Assembly: GCA_026397505.1 (NCBI GenBank)
Contig: JAPLUR010000045.1
Coordinates: 1 to 64,000 of the forward strand
Source of the DNA: Candidatus Zixiibacteriota bacterium
GTDB lineage: Bacteria; Zixibacteria; MSB-5A5; GN15; PGXB01
Length of the DNA stretch: 64,000 nucleotides
Direction: 5' to 3'
A program made the translations under genes and the position numbers. Within the stretch, counting starts at the first letter, position 1, and each line of letters begins with the position of its first letter. Shown one piece after another: positions 43,634-52,407 of this stretch. The notes under the pieces are model-generated. The model made no database searches, was not told the origin of the DNA, and was given only the letters and a program-made list of their open reading frames with translations.

Positions 43634-44090
43634 AAAGCTTTTCCGCTACCTCTTCATAACTCTGACCGTACTGGTCAAGGTATTGCTGGTACAAACCGGG
43701 ATCCCAGAATTCAATCCAGCGGTAAGCTCCGATGACGAGAATCTCCTTTTTAAGGGAGGCTTCTTCCTGAAGATGTGAGGGGATCAGCAATCTTCCTTGA
43801 CGGTCCAGGGTAATCAGAACGGCCCCGGAATGAAGCAGGCGGCTAAAGTATCTAAAATCTTTCCGTGTAAAACTGAGCGAATCCAGTCGCTGCTGGATCT
43901 GCTCCCAGTGTTTGCGGGGGTAGAGAGCAAGACATCCATCCAGTCCCTTGGTAAGTATGAAGTTGTCCGGTTCGCCGGCGCCTTCTATAGAAGAGGGGCG
44001 CAATCTGGCCGGAAGGGAAATTCTTCCCTTCTCGTCCATCAGCACATCATATCTGCCGTAGAAGCCGTCCACTGACCGGGCATCCTCCAC
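43605..44090 (-). CDS. mraZ: transcriptional regulator MraZ
   Basis: A 161-residue DNA-binding protein with two AbrB-like halves, each with the DxxGR motif: LMDEKGRISLPARL and LDRQGRLLIPSHL. In E. coli MraZ represses the division cluster by binding TGGG repeats near its promoter; similar repeats exist here (44095-44121). The start is a GTG at 44090 with GGAG four bases before it; a second GTG six codons later is possible. Confidence 0.93.
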   Translation of the reverse strand: MEDARSVDGFYGRYDVLMDEKGRISLPARLRPSSIEGAGEPDNFILTKGLDGCLALYPRKHWEQIQQRLDSLSFTRKDFRYFSRLLHSGAVLITLDRQGRLLIPSHLQEEASLKKEILVIGAYRWIEFWDPGLYQQYLDQYGQSYEEVAEKLFDINHWQKE

Positions 44091-44094
44091 TTTA

Positions 44095-44121
44095 CTCCAT
44101 TTCCCACCAAAACTTCCCCCA
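44095..44121 (-). promoter_or_regulatory. candidate MraZ operator (TGGG repeats)
   Basis: On the minus strand, TGGGG starts at 44121, TGGGA at 44106 and TGGAG at 44099, between the -10 box and the mraZ start codon. The last one doubles as the ribosome-binding site. The spacing is not the strict ten-base period described for E. coli, so this is a candidate only. Confidence 0.45.
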
Positions 44122-44149
44122 TTGTGTCATTTCTTTTGAATAATGTCAA
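44121..44149 (-). promoter_or_regulatory. sigma-70 promoter of the division (dcw) cluster
   Basis: TTGACA (44149-44144), a 17-base spacer and CACAAT (44126-44121), minus strand. The -35 is perfect and the -10 matches four of six. It drives mraZ and probably all fourteen genes to ftsZ, since no gap in the cluster exceeds 21 bases. Confidence 0.7.
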
Positions 44150-44526
44150 GGGAAAAAAATATTTTTTTGCGGCCGGAAGTCTTTAAAATTCAAGAGGTAA
44201 TATAGAAAAATTAAACAAAAAAAGCCAATACTTTGATTGACTTTATGTTTTGTTAACGACTTAAGTCTGAAAAAATGAAAAAAAGCTTCAACTTTGACCC
44301 ATAACTCATAGAGTTTCAAGCGAAAACAAAGGGAAAGGGGCATTTTCGAAGCTATTCGGGGCAATAATCGGGAAAAAGGAAATAAAGACCCCTTAGCTGA
44401 AGGTGAGTGTCATTCATATCTTTGTCATGATGTCGGCAAAATAACGGATTTATATTATCCATGTTTCACTCGCATGCATCGTCATGGCTTGCACCATGCA
44501 ATTCGGCGCGAAGAACACAGGATCAG
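44150..44526. other. AT-rich intergenic region upstream of the division cluster
   Basis: 377 bases between the dcw promoter and the end of the glycosyltransferase operon. The first 150 bases are rich in A- and T-tracts that could act as an upstream element or bent DNA. No RNA gene, no supported ORF (the 72-residue frame here is Phe/Lys low complexity) and no clear terminator for the operon on its right were found. Confidence 0.5.
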
Positions 44527-45402
44527 TTATTTTTTTGACACAATATGAAAGAGAGCGCGAACCAGCGCCGAGAGAAAGAGCAGCCCGCCCCAGAAATAGA
44601 GAGCCGGAATTCCGGTCGAACCACGATTGTATTTCCGAAAATATTGATACATGGCCCGATGTGATGCAATTACCATTCGCGGTTTCATTTTTCGGGTGGA
44701 ACCTCCGATAAAATGCTCCACGACCGCCTCGGGATAGTACAAATTTATAAATCCGCTCTCTTTGGCCCGGCGGCAGAAATCGACATCATTGAAGAACATC
44801 CCGAAACTTTCATCGAAGCCGCCGATTTTCTCAGTCAGTTCGCGGCGAATCATCAGCGCCGCACCCATCGGCTGATCGACCTCGCGTTCGGTCAGATGGT
44901 CGAACCATCCCATTTTCCAGTGAGCAAATATTTTTGAATGCGGAAACAGATATGACAATCCTGTAAACTCAAATAGCAAATCGCGGTAACGGGGAAATGC
45001 CCGGCATGATTTCTGGAGTCGCCCATCAAAACCGATAAATCGTGGCCCGGCAATACCAATTCTTGCATCCTTTTCCATCCGCTGCAGCAATTGCGTAATA
45101 GCCGTCGGATTGATTCTTGTGTCCTGATTGAGAAGGAAAATATGCCTCCCATGCGCTACTGCAAATCCCTGGTTGACGGCATGCGCGAAACCAAGGTTAC
45201 TGTCATTGCATTCCATTAGTACCTTAGGAAACCGGGCGGCCATGAATTCCCGGGTACCGTCTTTCGAGCCGTTATCAATCACAATTATCTCAGCTGGAAT
45301 ATCTTCGACCGATCCGAGAACACTCGACAGGCAGGCCTCGACAAATTCCATACCGTTGAAGGTGATAACGATGACCGAGACAAAGGGAAGCCGGTCGTTC
45401 AT
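44527..45402 (-). CDS. family 2 glycosyltransferase (rhamnosyltransferase-like)
   Basis: A 291-residue GT-A enzyme. VSVIVITFNGMEFVEACL and VIDNGSKDGTREF are the nucleotide-sugar site, and FLLNQDTRINPTAI supplies the DxD-like motif. GAALMIRREL-x-E-K-IGGFDESFGMFFNDVDFC is the acceptor-loop signature of WbbL-type rhamnosyl or related transferases. A C-terminal hydrophobic segment (ALYFWGGLLFLSALVRALF) may anchor it to the membrane. The sugar is not predictable. It is the last gene of the purM-started operon and overlaps the preceding GT4 by four bases. Confidence 0.88.
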   Translation of the reverse strand: MNDRLPFVSVIVITFNGMEFVEACLSSVLGSVEDIPAEIIVIDNGSKDGTREFMAARFPKVLMECNDSNLGFAHAVNQGFAVAHGRHIFLLNQDTRINPTAITQLLQRMEKDARIGIAGPRFIGFDGRLQKSCRAFPRYRDLLFEFTGLSYLFPHSKIFAHWKMGWFDHLTEREVDQPMGAALMIRRELTEKIGGFDESFGMFFNDVDFCRRAKESGFINLYYPEAVVEHFIGGSTRKMKPRMVIASHRAMYQYFRKYNRGSTGIPALYFWGGLLFLSALVRALFHIVSKK

Positions 45403-46652
45403 TTCAAAACCCTGTCAAGAAGAGCGGCGTATTTTTTGGCGGTAGTGATCGAAGAGTACTTTAATTTGATGTGCTCATCCAATTTGGGCGACCGATCAAT
45501 GATTTTAGGCCTTCCGGCCATTTCTTCAAGATGCCGCGCGATTAATTCCGATTTCTCCGGCGGGATCACGGTTCCAAGAGGATATTCATGCAGAAGAGCC
45601 GCGGCATCGGAGTCCTTTGCCACCACCCCCAGTATCGGTTTGCCGGATATAAGATAGTCGAAGATTCTTCCGGGGAGGATATTGTAGCCGCCGAACTTCT
45701 CCACCGCCAGATAAAGGAGATCGCAATCCGCCATTGCCTTTATTGCCTCCCCTTTCGGCAGATACCCCTTGCGCCTTATGATATCCTCAAGCCCATGTCT
45801 TGAAATCGATGCAATTGCCTCTTTGGCGCAATGTCCGACATGAATAATAGAAAGTCTCTCCTTCCACTTCGAGTCGGCTTTGATAAGGGCGCTGATACCC
45901 TTAAGCAGTGGCTCGATCGGGCAAAGGTAATTAATAGTACCGAGAAGTCCGATTACCAGCCTGTCATCCGACCTTGCCTTTGGCCCTTCCCAGAGTCGCG
46001 CGGTCTCAATATCCGCCCCATTCATGATAACTTCTCCCCGCCCGAGATACCGCCGAATATCATTATTTACCGACACGACTTCATCGGCCCTTTCGATTAT
46101 CATCTTTTTCAGGTCAAGGGCATAAGCCTGATCGGCGGGATGGGCATAGACCTGTTCAATGGGAAGCGAGAACCAGAGATCCCTGAAATCGGCGACCCAT
46201 CTGATATTGAATTTTTCCTTAAGCTTTAAACCAAGCAGGTGGGAAGAAGGGGGCGGTGAGGTTGTTATGACGGCATCGATTTTCTCTCTTTTGATTATTT
46301 CCTCGGCTTTTCGGAGCGCAAAGAAATGCCATCCCCGCTTGGAATCGGGGCGGCGTCGCCGGGACAAAGAGCGAATGCCCGATGTGTCAAGGGCCATGGT
46401 ATTGCGGAGCCCGAGCAAATACAGAAGACGCGCAGGATCAAACGAGTCGGTACGAATAACATTGGCCGCATCAATTCCTTCAAGAAGAGAATAATCATAT
46501 TCGGGATAGAGAATATTTTTCACCGTCAGGACTCTGACTTTATACCCCGATTCGGGCAGATATTTATATAGCGCCAACGGACGACCAACTCCACCCATTC
46601 CGAGCGGCGGGAAATAGTATGATATGAGCAGAATAGTCCGGTCAGGAGGCAT
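45399..46652 (-). CDS. family 4 glycosyltransferase
   Basis: A 417-residue GT-B enzyme. LLISYYFPPLGMGGVGRPLAL is the N-terminal acceptor loop with the GGVGR glycine run; DAVITTSPPPSSHLLGLKL and WVADFRDLW follow. The C-terminal half has VIGLLGTINYLCPIEPLLKG, and its donor-site segment (KFGGYNILPGRIFDYLISGKP) carries the family's G-x-x-P-x-K/R-x-x-D/E-Y pattern. The start overlaps the next gene upstream by 11 bases. It probably builds cell-surface glycan with its neighbours. Confidence 0.88.
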   Translation of the reverse strand: MPPDRTILLISYYFPPLGMGGVGRPLALYKYLPESGYKVRVLTVKNILYPEYDYSLLEGIDAANVIRTDSFDPARLLYLLGLRNTMALDTSGIRSLSRRRRPDSKRGWHFFALRKAEEIIKREKIDAVITTSPPPSSHLLGLKLKEKFNIRWVADFRDLWFSLPIEQVYAHPADQAYALDLKKMIIERADEVVSVNNDIRRYLGRGEVIMNGADIETARLWEGPKARSDDRLVIGLLGTINYLCPIEPLLKGISALIKADSKWKERLSIIHVGHCAKEAIASISRHGLEDIIRRKGYLPKGEAIKAMADCDLLYLAVEKFGGYNILPGRIFDYLISGKPILGVVAKDSDAAALLHEYPLGTVIPPEKSELIARHLEEMAGRPKIIDRSPKLDEHIKLKYSSITTAKKYAALLDRVLK

Positions 46653-47715
46653 GACTGATCAGCCTTTCCATAATCTGTATCGTGCTCCTGATATTCTCCG
46701 CAAAAATCGCCGATTCTTTGATTTTTAGATGATTCTCTTCAAGAATAGGATCAAGGTCTATCTGATCATTAATAAGTCGTTCAAATCCCTGCTTCAGAGA
46801 ATCGGGGTTGTTAGGATTAAACAAAATGGCATTCCCCGGACCGACCCATTCCTTTACTCCCGGAATATCCGAAACAATGGGAAATAACCCGGCTCCCATT
46901 GCCTCCAGAAGCGACGCCGGTGAGGAATCCGAAACCGAGGCCGAAAGGTAATAATCAAATTGTGCCAGGAATTCGGTATACTTCTCATGAGGCATAAAGC
47001 TATAATAATGTACATTTCCTTTGGGACATTCTCTCTTAACCAGTGCGCGGAAAGAATCAATTTCGCTTCCCCAATCGGGGAAAGTAAGAGATATTTCGCC
47101 CCTAATAATAAATGGAGCCAATGCCCTTATGATAAATGAATTATTGTAGACATAATTGTGCGGGCGCGGGACAAGAACTCGCAGGGGCCTTTGTCTCGGA
47201 TTATGCCTGTTCACCCTTTTTTCAAATAATTTTATGATGTCGTTCTCGACCCCCCAGGGGATGATAGATATATTTTCCGCCGGATGAAGCTTCCTCACCT
47301 GGTCAGCAAGGAAGTGTGAGTCGACAACCAGGTGATCCGCCCGCGACAAAGCGAAAGCGACTCTTTTCCGATGAAGAAATGATTTCTCTGGCGAAATAAG
47401 GATATCGGAACCAAGGCAGTGAAGCAGGAGCGGCTTTCCGTGGGATTTCTTCGACCGGGCGGCCGCAAAGCCATACCCGGAAGCAAAATGAGGATTGATC
47501 AGGTCAGGGGCGGTCCGCTTCACGATGGCGGCAATCTCTCCCGATGACAGGAAATAATTGAGGCTATTGATCGCTGTTTTTCTCTTAAGCTGAATATCCA
47601 CTGTTGTACCCGATTCAAGCGAGGCCAAAACGACTCGAATCCCCTGTGCAAGCAATCCCTGCCGGAAACGTTCTGTGTGCACCGAGCGGCCATCGGCCAG
47701 AAGAAGAACTCTCAT
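46642..47715 (-). CDS. family 4 glycosyltransferase
   Basis: A 357-residue GT-B enzyme. It opens with MRVLLLADGRSVHTERFRQG, then PDLINPHFASGYGFAAA and LHCLGSDILI in the acceptor half. The donor half has LRVLVPRPHNYVYN and SASVSDSSPASLLEAMGAGL, with the E-x7-E type signature (S-P-A-S-L-L-E-A-M-G) and PIVSDIPGVKEWV. It overlaps the FemAB/GNAT gene by four bases. The substrate is unknown. Confidence 0.88.
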   Translation of the reverse strand: MRVLLLADGRSVHTERFRQGLLAQGIRVVLASLESGTTVDIQLKRKTAINSLNYFLSSGEIAAIVKRTAPDLINPHFASGYGFAAARSKKSHGKPLLLHCLGSDILISPEKSFLHRKRVAFALSRADHLVVDSHFLADQVRKLHPAENISIIPWGVENDIIKLFEKRVNRHNPRQRPLRVLVPRPHNYVYNNSFIIRALAPFIIRGEISLTFPDWGSEIDSFRALVKRECPKGNVHYYSFMPHEKYTEFLAQFDYYLSASVSDSSPASLLEAMGAGLFPIVSDIPGVKEWVGPGNAILFNPNNPDSLKQGFERLINDQIDLDPILEENHLKIKESAIFAENIRSTIQIMERLISHAS

Positions 47716-48656
47716 ACCCGTTTTCCCCGATAAATCAATTTACCCAGACCGCTCAAATATGTGTAGTAAGGGTAAGTGGATTTCCTGCCGCCCCAGCGTT
47801 CTTTGAATTCCACCAGACTATCCACTCCGGGTGGTGAACCGCCCAGATTTATTTCCTTTATATTGAGACTGACAGCCAGATTGACAATATAATCATACAG
47901 AAGATAATTTGGGCGGAGGGGGTCATCGCGATCGGAATAGCTCTGCCAATCGAAAATCTGCGACCTTTCCCTGAAATAAATATGTGAAGCGGTGATTGTC
48001 TCACCCGAGAGCACCATCGGCCATATGACTCGGGAATCCCTCTTTGCTATTGTCAGCAGACGTTTAAAGAATCTGCGAGAATAGCGCGGTTTGCTGTTAT
48101 GCCGCCGGCTTGTGGCCAGCACCAAGTGATAGAAATCCTCCAGATAACTTTCATCATCAAGAGTAACGATGCGGAAATCCCCCTCCCTTCCGGCATGACG
48201 GATGTATCTTTCCATTCTGCGGTTGGGGAATTTATATGAATTAGTTCCCAGATGGAGGATGTGGGTTGATTCCGGTCGCTCCTCAAAGGCGGCCGCATGA
48301 AAAGGGGATGGTGGATTATAAATATCGGCCCTTATGAATTTCTCTTTTTTGAGATAATTTTCAAATGACGCTATGAACTGCCTTTTCTCCATTTCAGAAA
48401 CGGCATCATTCCAATATATCCCGCCATATAATCCCTCGGGCATCGATTGGAAACGGCGGAGATATTTCCGCCCAAAGACAATGCCCGCCATCCCCGCTTT
48501 CAGAATGCCCTGTTCCTCATCAGCCAGGAAAACCTCTCTGCCTCCAAATACTTCCCAGAGAGATGCAAAAGCCGGTGAGGCAAAGAAAGAATTGCCGGTC
48601 AGCGAAGACCAGGCTTCTAAAGGAATATCTTTGGCCGAATAGATTTGAAACGCCAT
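47712..48656 (-). CDS. FemAB/GNAT-like acyltransferase (Acetyltransf_6 type)
   Basis: A 314-residue protein of the duplicated GNAT fold used by FemAB aminoacyl-tRNA transferases and polysaccharide-associated acyltransferases. SFFASPAFASLWEVFGG is the usual start of such proteins in exopolysaccharide clusters, and ASHIYFRERSQIFDWQSYSD with PNYLLYDYIVNLAVSLNIKEINLGGSPPGV forms the second GNAT domain, where the chain ends F-K-x-R-W-G-G. It may add an acyl or aminoacyl group to a surface glycan made by the adjacent GTs. It shares one base with the propeller gene (TAATG). Confidence 0.75.
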   Translation of the reverse strand: MAFQIYSAKDIPLEAWSSLTGNSFFASPAFASLWEVFGGREVFLADEEQGILKAGMAGIVFGRKYLRRFQSMPEGLYGGIYWNDAVSEMEKRQFIASFENYLKKEKFIRADIYNPPSPFHAAAFEERPESTHILHLGTNSYKFPNRRMERYIRHAGREGDFRIVTLDDESYLEDFYHLVLATSRRHNSKPRYSRRFFKRLLTIAKRDSRVIWPMVLSGETITASHIYFRERSQIFDWQSYSDRDDPLRPNYLLYDYIVNLAVSLNIKEINLGGSPPGVDSLVEFKERWGGRKSTYPYYTYLSGLGKLIYRGKRV

Positions 48657-50854
48657 TACTTTCGAATCAGCAGGATTTTGCCCCGGCCGACCGAACCATC
48701 CGGCGCGGTGATGAGAAAAAGGTAGACCCCCGGGGCCACCTTTTGGCCCTGCTGATTGGTCCCATCCCAGTTGACATTGACACTCATTTCGCGCACCAAT
48801 TCGCCGGCGGCGGTGTACAGCCGAACTATGGCATCACCATTATAGTTAAATGATAGAACTTCATCCGCGCCTCTGATGATGAACGGATTGGGAAAAGCAA
48901 TAACCCGCGCGATATCAGAGGTTGGCGGGCCGATAGGGGATTCCAGCACCGAGATCCCGTCCGAAGTGCCGATCCAGAGATCGTTGGTGAAAGAATTGAT
49001 CATCAGCGCCGAAATCTCAATATCGGAGAGGCCGGAATTAAGGGTTGTAAAAACCTCGAAATCGCCGCTCACGGCATCGTAACGCGCCAGACCGTTATGT
49101 GCTCCCATCCACGCATTTCCGCGACGGTCAAAAATCAGTCTGGTCACCTCCGGCCCGAACCCGCCCGGCAATTGCACATTTATGAAACGTTCTATTCCGG
49201 GATCGTAGCGGGAGAGACCGAATTTGGTGCCCACCCAGAGCACCCCATGGTTGTCGAACCTGACGACATTGACATTATTGGAGCCCAGCCAGCTGTTATC
49301 CTCACGGTAATTGACGGCTGAATCGTCGCTCTTATCGAACGGATCCGGCCCAAAATAGTACAAAAATACGCCATTGTTCTCTGTCCCCAGGGCCAGAGTA
49401 TTGCTGCTGCAATCGATTGAAATCAGGCGGTCGGTGGAAATCCCCTCGGCGGCGCCGAACGACACCCAATTATCCAGATGATTTAAATCAACCGCCGAAA
49501 CCGGATTTCCATCCAGCGCCCGGTAATTGGTCATGAAAATATACCGGGGAGTGCTGACCAGACTGTTAACCACCACGTAATGCGGCCCCTCTAAAACACC
49601 CCGCAGCGAGGAGTTATTCTGATTATAGTGGACAATAGTATCATCTTTTATTTTAAAGAGACCATTACCCCATGTTCCCACCCAGAGATTCCCCGAATTA
49701 TCCTGTGTGGTCGAGGTGGCCCAATCGCTGACAAAAATATTCAGTTTATTCCATCCGGTCGTATCCAGTATGGCCGCCCCATCCCGCCTGAAACATGCGG
49801 CCACCTGCCCCTGCCGGCTCGAAGAAAGGGAGGAGATAATATTGCCGGGAAGCCCCCCATCATTAAATTTGGTCAGATTCGGGCCGGTGCCATACCAAAG
49901 GCCGCGCGCCTGAGTCCCGGCCCAGAGAACGCCGGCAACAATACGGCCGGCGCAGAAATAATCGCTATAAGCAGCATGATTCTCAAGCTCGGCCGCCGTT
50001 TGTATATAATACCCGTTGCTGCCATATATAAAAAGGGAATCTCCCTGTACAATCATATGTTTGACAGAAAAAGGCTCGCGTGTGACGAGTTTGACAAAAG
50101 ATGTATCAGCGCCACTCACCGAAAGATAGAAGGCGTTGCGCGTCGTGCCCAGATAGAGCGCTCCCCGATAATAGGCCAACGCCTTAATAGTATCGACGCG
50201 CAACTCGGGGTAAACGGTGGTGCTGAAAGTCTTCCAGTTGATAAAAGACTTGAGCAGATCGGGATTGCTTTTATCGGATACCGCCAGACCCTCCGAAGTG
50301 GCTATCCAAATCGAATCGCCCCTTAAAAGAAGGTCATAGACGGCTGGTTCCGGGTCAAAATCGCCAAAGCGAAAATACAAATCCTGGATTTGCCCGCCAT
50401 CGATTGTCTTTGAGAATAGAGCCAGTCCGGTCGAGCTGCCTACCCAGAGATTGTCGTTATCATCAGCCAGCGAATAAAGGGTGAGGAGACTGTTGTTGCG
50501 GTCGAAAAAGAGATAGGGAATGTACTGGTTGTCTGCAGACTTGATAAGTCTTCCGTACCCGGCCAGCCAGATTGATGAAGAGGCGTCTTTAAGGATATAA
50601 TTGAGATCGTTCGTCCCGATTCCCTTATCATTGGTAATTTTTGTCATCCCGAGGGTAAGCGGGTCAATTTTGAGCCACCCGCCGGAGGTTACCACCTGAA
50701 GCGAATCATCGAAATAATCAATATATCGAACCTGATTGGCGGAGGTATAAGTATGCCAGTTATCGAACCCGGCGGCCGGAACACCGACTACGGGAAGGAA
50801 AAAGAGAACAATGAGAATAACAGTGACTATCTTCGTATTTTTTTCCATATCCAT
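48656..50854 (-). CDS. secreted two-component-propeller protein with FlgD/T9SS-like C-terminal domain
   Basis: A 732-residue exported protein. Signal peptide at 8-29 (VTVILIVLFFLPVVGVPAAG). A beta-propeller is built of repeated blades of the type LWVGTxxGLxxF (DNLWVGSSTGLALFS, NLWVGTWGNGLFKI, VLWVGTKFGLSRYD, DLWIGTSDGISVLE), as in periplasmic sensors of hybrid kinases but here not joined to a kinase. The last 80 residues (VIAFPNPFIIRGADEVLSF, IVRLYTAAGELVRE, W-D-G-T-N-Q-Q-G-Q-K-V-A-P-G-V-Y) match the FlgD Ig-like/type IX sorting domain pattern. It overlaps lnt by 28 bases. The ATG at 50848 is an alternative start. Confidence 0.82.
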   Translation of the reverse strand: MDMEKNTKIVTVILIVLFFLPVVGVPAAGFDNWHTYTSANQVRYIDYFDDSLQVVTSGGWLKIDPLTLGMTKITNDKGIGTNDLNYILKDASSSIWLAGYGRLIKSADNQYIPYLFFDRNNSLLTLYSLADDNDNLWVGSSTGLALFSKTIDGGQIQDLYFRFGDFDPEPAVYDLLLRGDSIWIATSEGLAVSDKSNPDLLKSFINWKTFSTTVYPELRVDTIKALAYYRGALYLGTTRNAFYLSVSGADTSFVKLVTREPFSVKHMIVQGDSLFIYGSNGYYIQTAAELENHAAYSDYFCAGRIVAGVLWAGTQARGLWYGTGPNLTKFNDGGLPGNIISSLSSSRQGQVAACFRRDGAAILDTTGWNKLNIFVSDWATSTTQDNSGNLWVGTWGNGLFKIKDDTIVHYNQNNSSLRGVLEGPHYVVVNSLVSTPRYIFMTNYRALDGNPVSAVDLNHLDNWVSFGAAEGISTDRLISIDCSSNTLALGTENNGVFLYYFGPDPFDKSDDSAVNYREDNSWLGSNNVNVVRFDNHGVLWVGTKFGLSRYDPGIERFINVQLPGGFGPEVTRLIFDRRGNAWMGAHNGLARYDAVSGDFEVFTTLNSGLSDIEISALMINSFTNDLWIGTSDGISVLESPIGPPTSDIARVIAFPNPFIIRGADEVLSFNYNGDAIVRLYTAAGELVREMSVNVNWDGTNQQGQKVAPGVYLFLITAPDGSVGRGKILLIRK

Positions 50855-52407
50855 AGACAGATCATTATAAGTAATATGGTGGTGGTAATCAACAGCGAGA
50901 ACGATCCGAAGACCGGCCCGATCCTGGTGAAAACGGATTCCTCTTCGCTCAGGGCCAGCCGCCCGCTTACCACTTTCTGCACATAGAGATCGGCCCGGGC
51001 TGTTTCGCGCCCAAACGGGTCGATCAAAGCAGAAATACCACTATTTGCACAACGGGCCAGCCAGATCCGATTTTCCACGGCCCTGAAGACGGCAATCCGC
51101 ATATGCTGGAAAGGACCGGAGGAACGTCCAAACCAGGTATCATTGGTAATATTGACCATGAACTCCGCCCCCCCGCGCACGCATTCGCGGACATATTCCG
51201 GAAAGGCCGATTCAAAACAGATAAGCACCGAATAGGCGCCTTTATCGGTCTGAAACAGTATGGCCGAGTCGCCGGGATAGAAGTCAGACCACCATTCCAC
51301 GTCGTGATTCTTTATCAAGGTGAGATATTTGGCGAGGAAATCCCGGGTGAGAAAAGGCATATAGTCCTCATAAGGGGCATGCTCCGAAAAGGGCACCAGT
51401 TTAACCTTGTTATAAGATGTCCCCATAGTGCCATCCGGGGCAAATTGAAAGGCGGCATTATAAGACCTTTCCTTTCCATTGCTGATCTGATTGTCCATGG
51501 CGCCGATGAGATTATAGGCCCGGCTGTTGGCAACCGTGCTACTCAATATCTGGCGATATTTCGGTTCCAGGCGGGGATAACAGGGTGCGGCCGTCTCCGG
51601 CCAGACGATCAAATCGGCCGAATCGCGCGAGGCCTCCTGAGCCAGCGAGTCATACAGCACAAAATTATACTCCCTCATACCCGGAGACCATTTCGTGTTG
51701 AGATCGACATTTCCCTGGAGCAAGGAAACACGGAAATTCCCCGGCTCGACATAAGGCGGAAAAACCACCCAGCCATATAGATATATCGATAACGTGATAA
51801 ACAGGAAAGCGATCCCGGAACTGACCCGGGTCTCAAGGCGATTGACTTTTGTCATCGCCTGCCAGATAAAGAGATTCATCAGTATCAGAGCAAAGGAGAG
51901 TCCATAAGAACCGACGACGGAGACAATCTGAATGAAAGTCAGATAATAACCCTGACTGTAAGATAAATCGGTCCAGGGGAAAGCATACTGGCTGAGAGAG
52001 CGGAAATATTCCATTCCAACCCACAGGAACGGAAGCGCGATCAACCCCAGGACTTTTTTCCATCGATAGATTTTGACAAAAAGATAAAGAATGAAGGCCG
52101 GATAGAGAGCCAGAATAAAGACTGCCGCCACCATCCCCGGCGGCGTGACAACCGCCACCCAGTACAGCTGAAAGATATTGGACAGAAGGGCAAAGAAATA
52201 TGCCGCCTTGAAAGCTGTCTTGCCCTCAAGCGAGGATATGATAGCCAGCGGCCGCACCAGCGCTATCCAAACCAGGAAACCGAGCGGAAGCGGAAGATAG
52301 GCCAGGGCCAGAATAAAGGCCCAGAAGGTCAATTCGGCCCGGCGCAGTCTGACTGCGGCATCTCTGGGCCAGAAGAAGGCTTTAATGCTTGACAGCAGGG
52401 ATCTCAC
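50827..52407 (-). CDS. lnt: apolipoprotein N-acyltransferase
   Basis: A 526-residue inner-membrane enzyme that N-acylates lipoproteins for export by Lol. Six or so hydrophobic helices fill the first 215 residues, followed by a periplasmic nitrilase domain with the catalytic Glu in VWPETAAP, Lys in YNKVKLVPFSEH and Cys in VLICFESAFPE, and a final C-terminal helix. NITNDTWFGRSSGPFQHM is a family signature. Its presence shows a Gram-negative envelope with lipoproteins. It overlaps gpmI by 26 bases. Confidence 0.95.
   Translation of the reverse strand: MRSLLSSIKAFFWPRDAAVRLRRAELTFWAFILALAYLPLPLGFLVWIALVRPLAIISSLEGKTAFKAAYFFALLSNIFQLYWVAVVTPPGMVAAVFILALYPAFILYLFVKIYRWKKVLGLIALPFLWVGMEYFRSLSQYAFPWTDLSYSQGYYLTFIQIVSVVGSYGLSFALILMNLFIWQAMTKVNRLETRVSSGIAFLFITLSIYLYGWVVFPPYVEPGNFRVSLLQGNVDLNTKWSPGMREYNFVLYDSLAQEASRDSADLIVWPETAAPCYPRLEPKYRQILSSTVANSRAYNLIGAMDNQISNGKERSYNAAFQFAPDGTMGTSYNKVKLVPFSEHAPYEDYMPFLTRDFLAKYLTLIKNHDVEWWSDFYPGDSAILFQTDKGAYSVLICFESAFPEYVRECVRGGAEFMVNITNDTWFGRSSGPFQHMRIAVFRAVENRIWLARCANSGISALIDPFGRETARADLYVQKVVSGRLALSEEESVFTRIGPVFGSFSLLITTTILLIMICLWIWKKIRR

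Noticed and set aside
44146-44364. 72-residue minus-strand frame upstream of the division promoter
   Set aside because: Low-complexity Phe/Leu/Lys sequence from AT-rich DNA, overlapping the -35 box of the dcw promoter.
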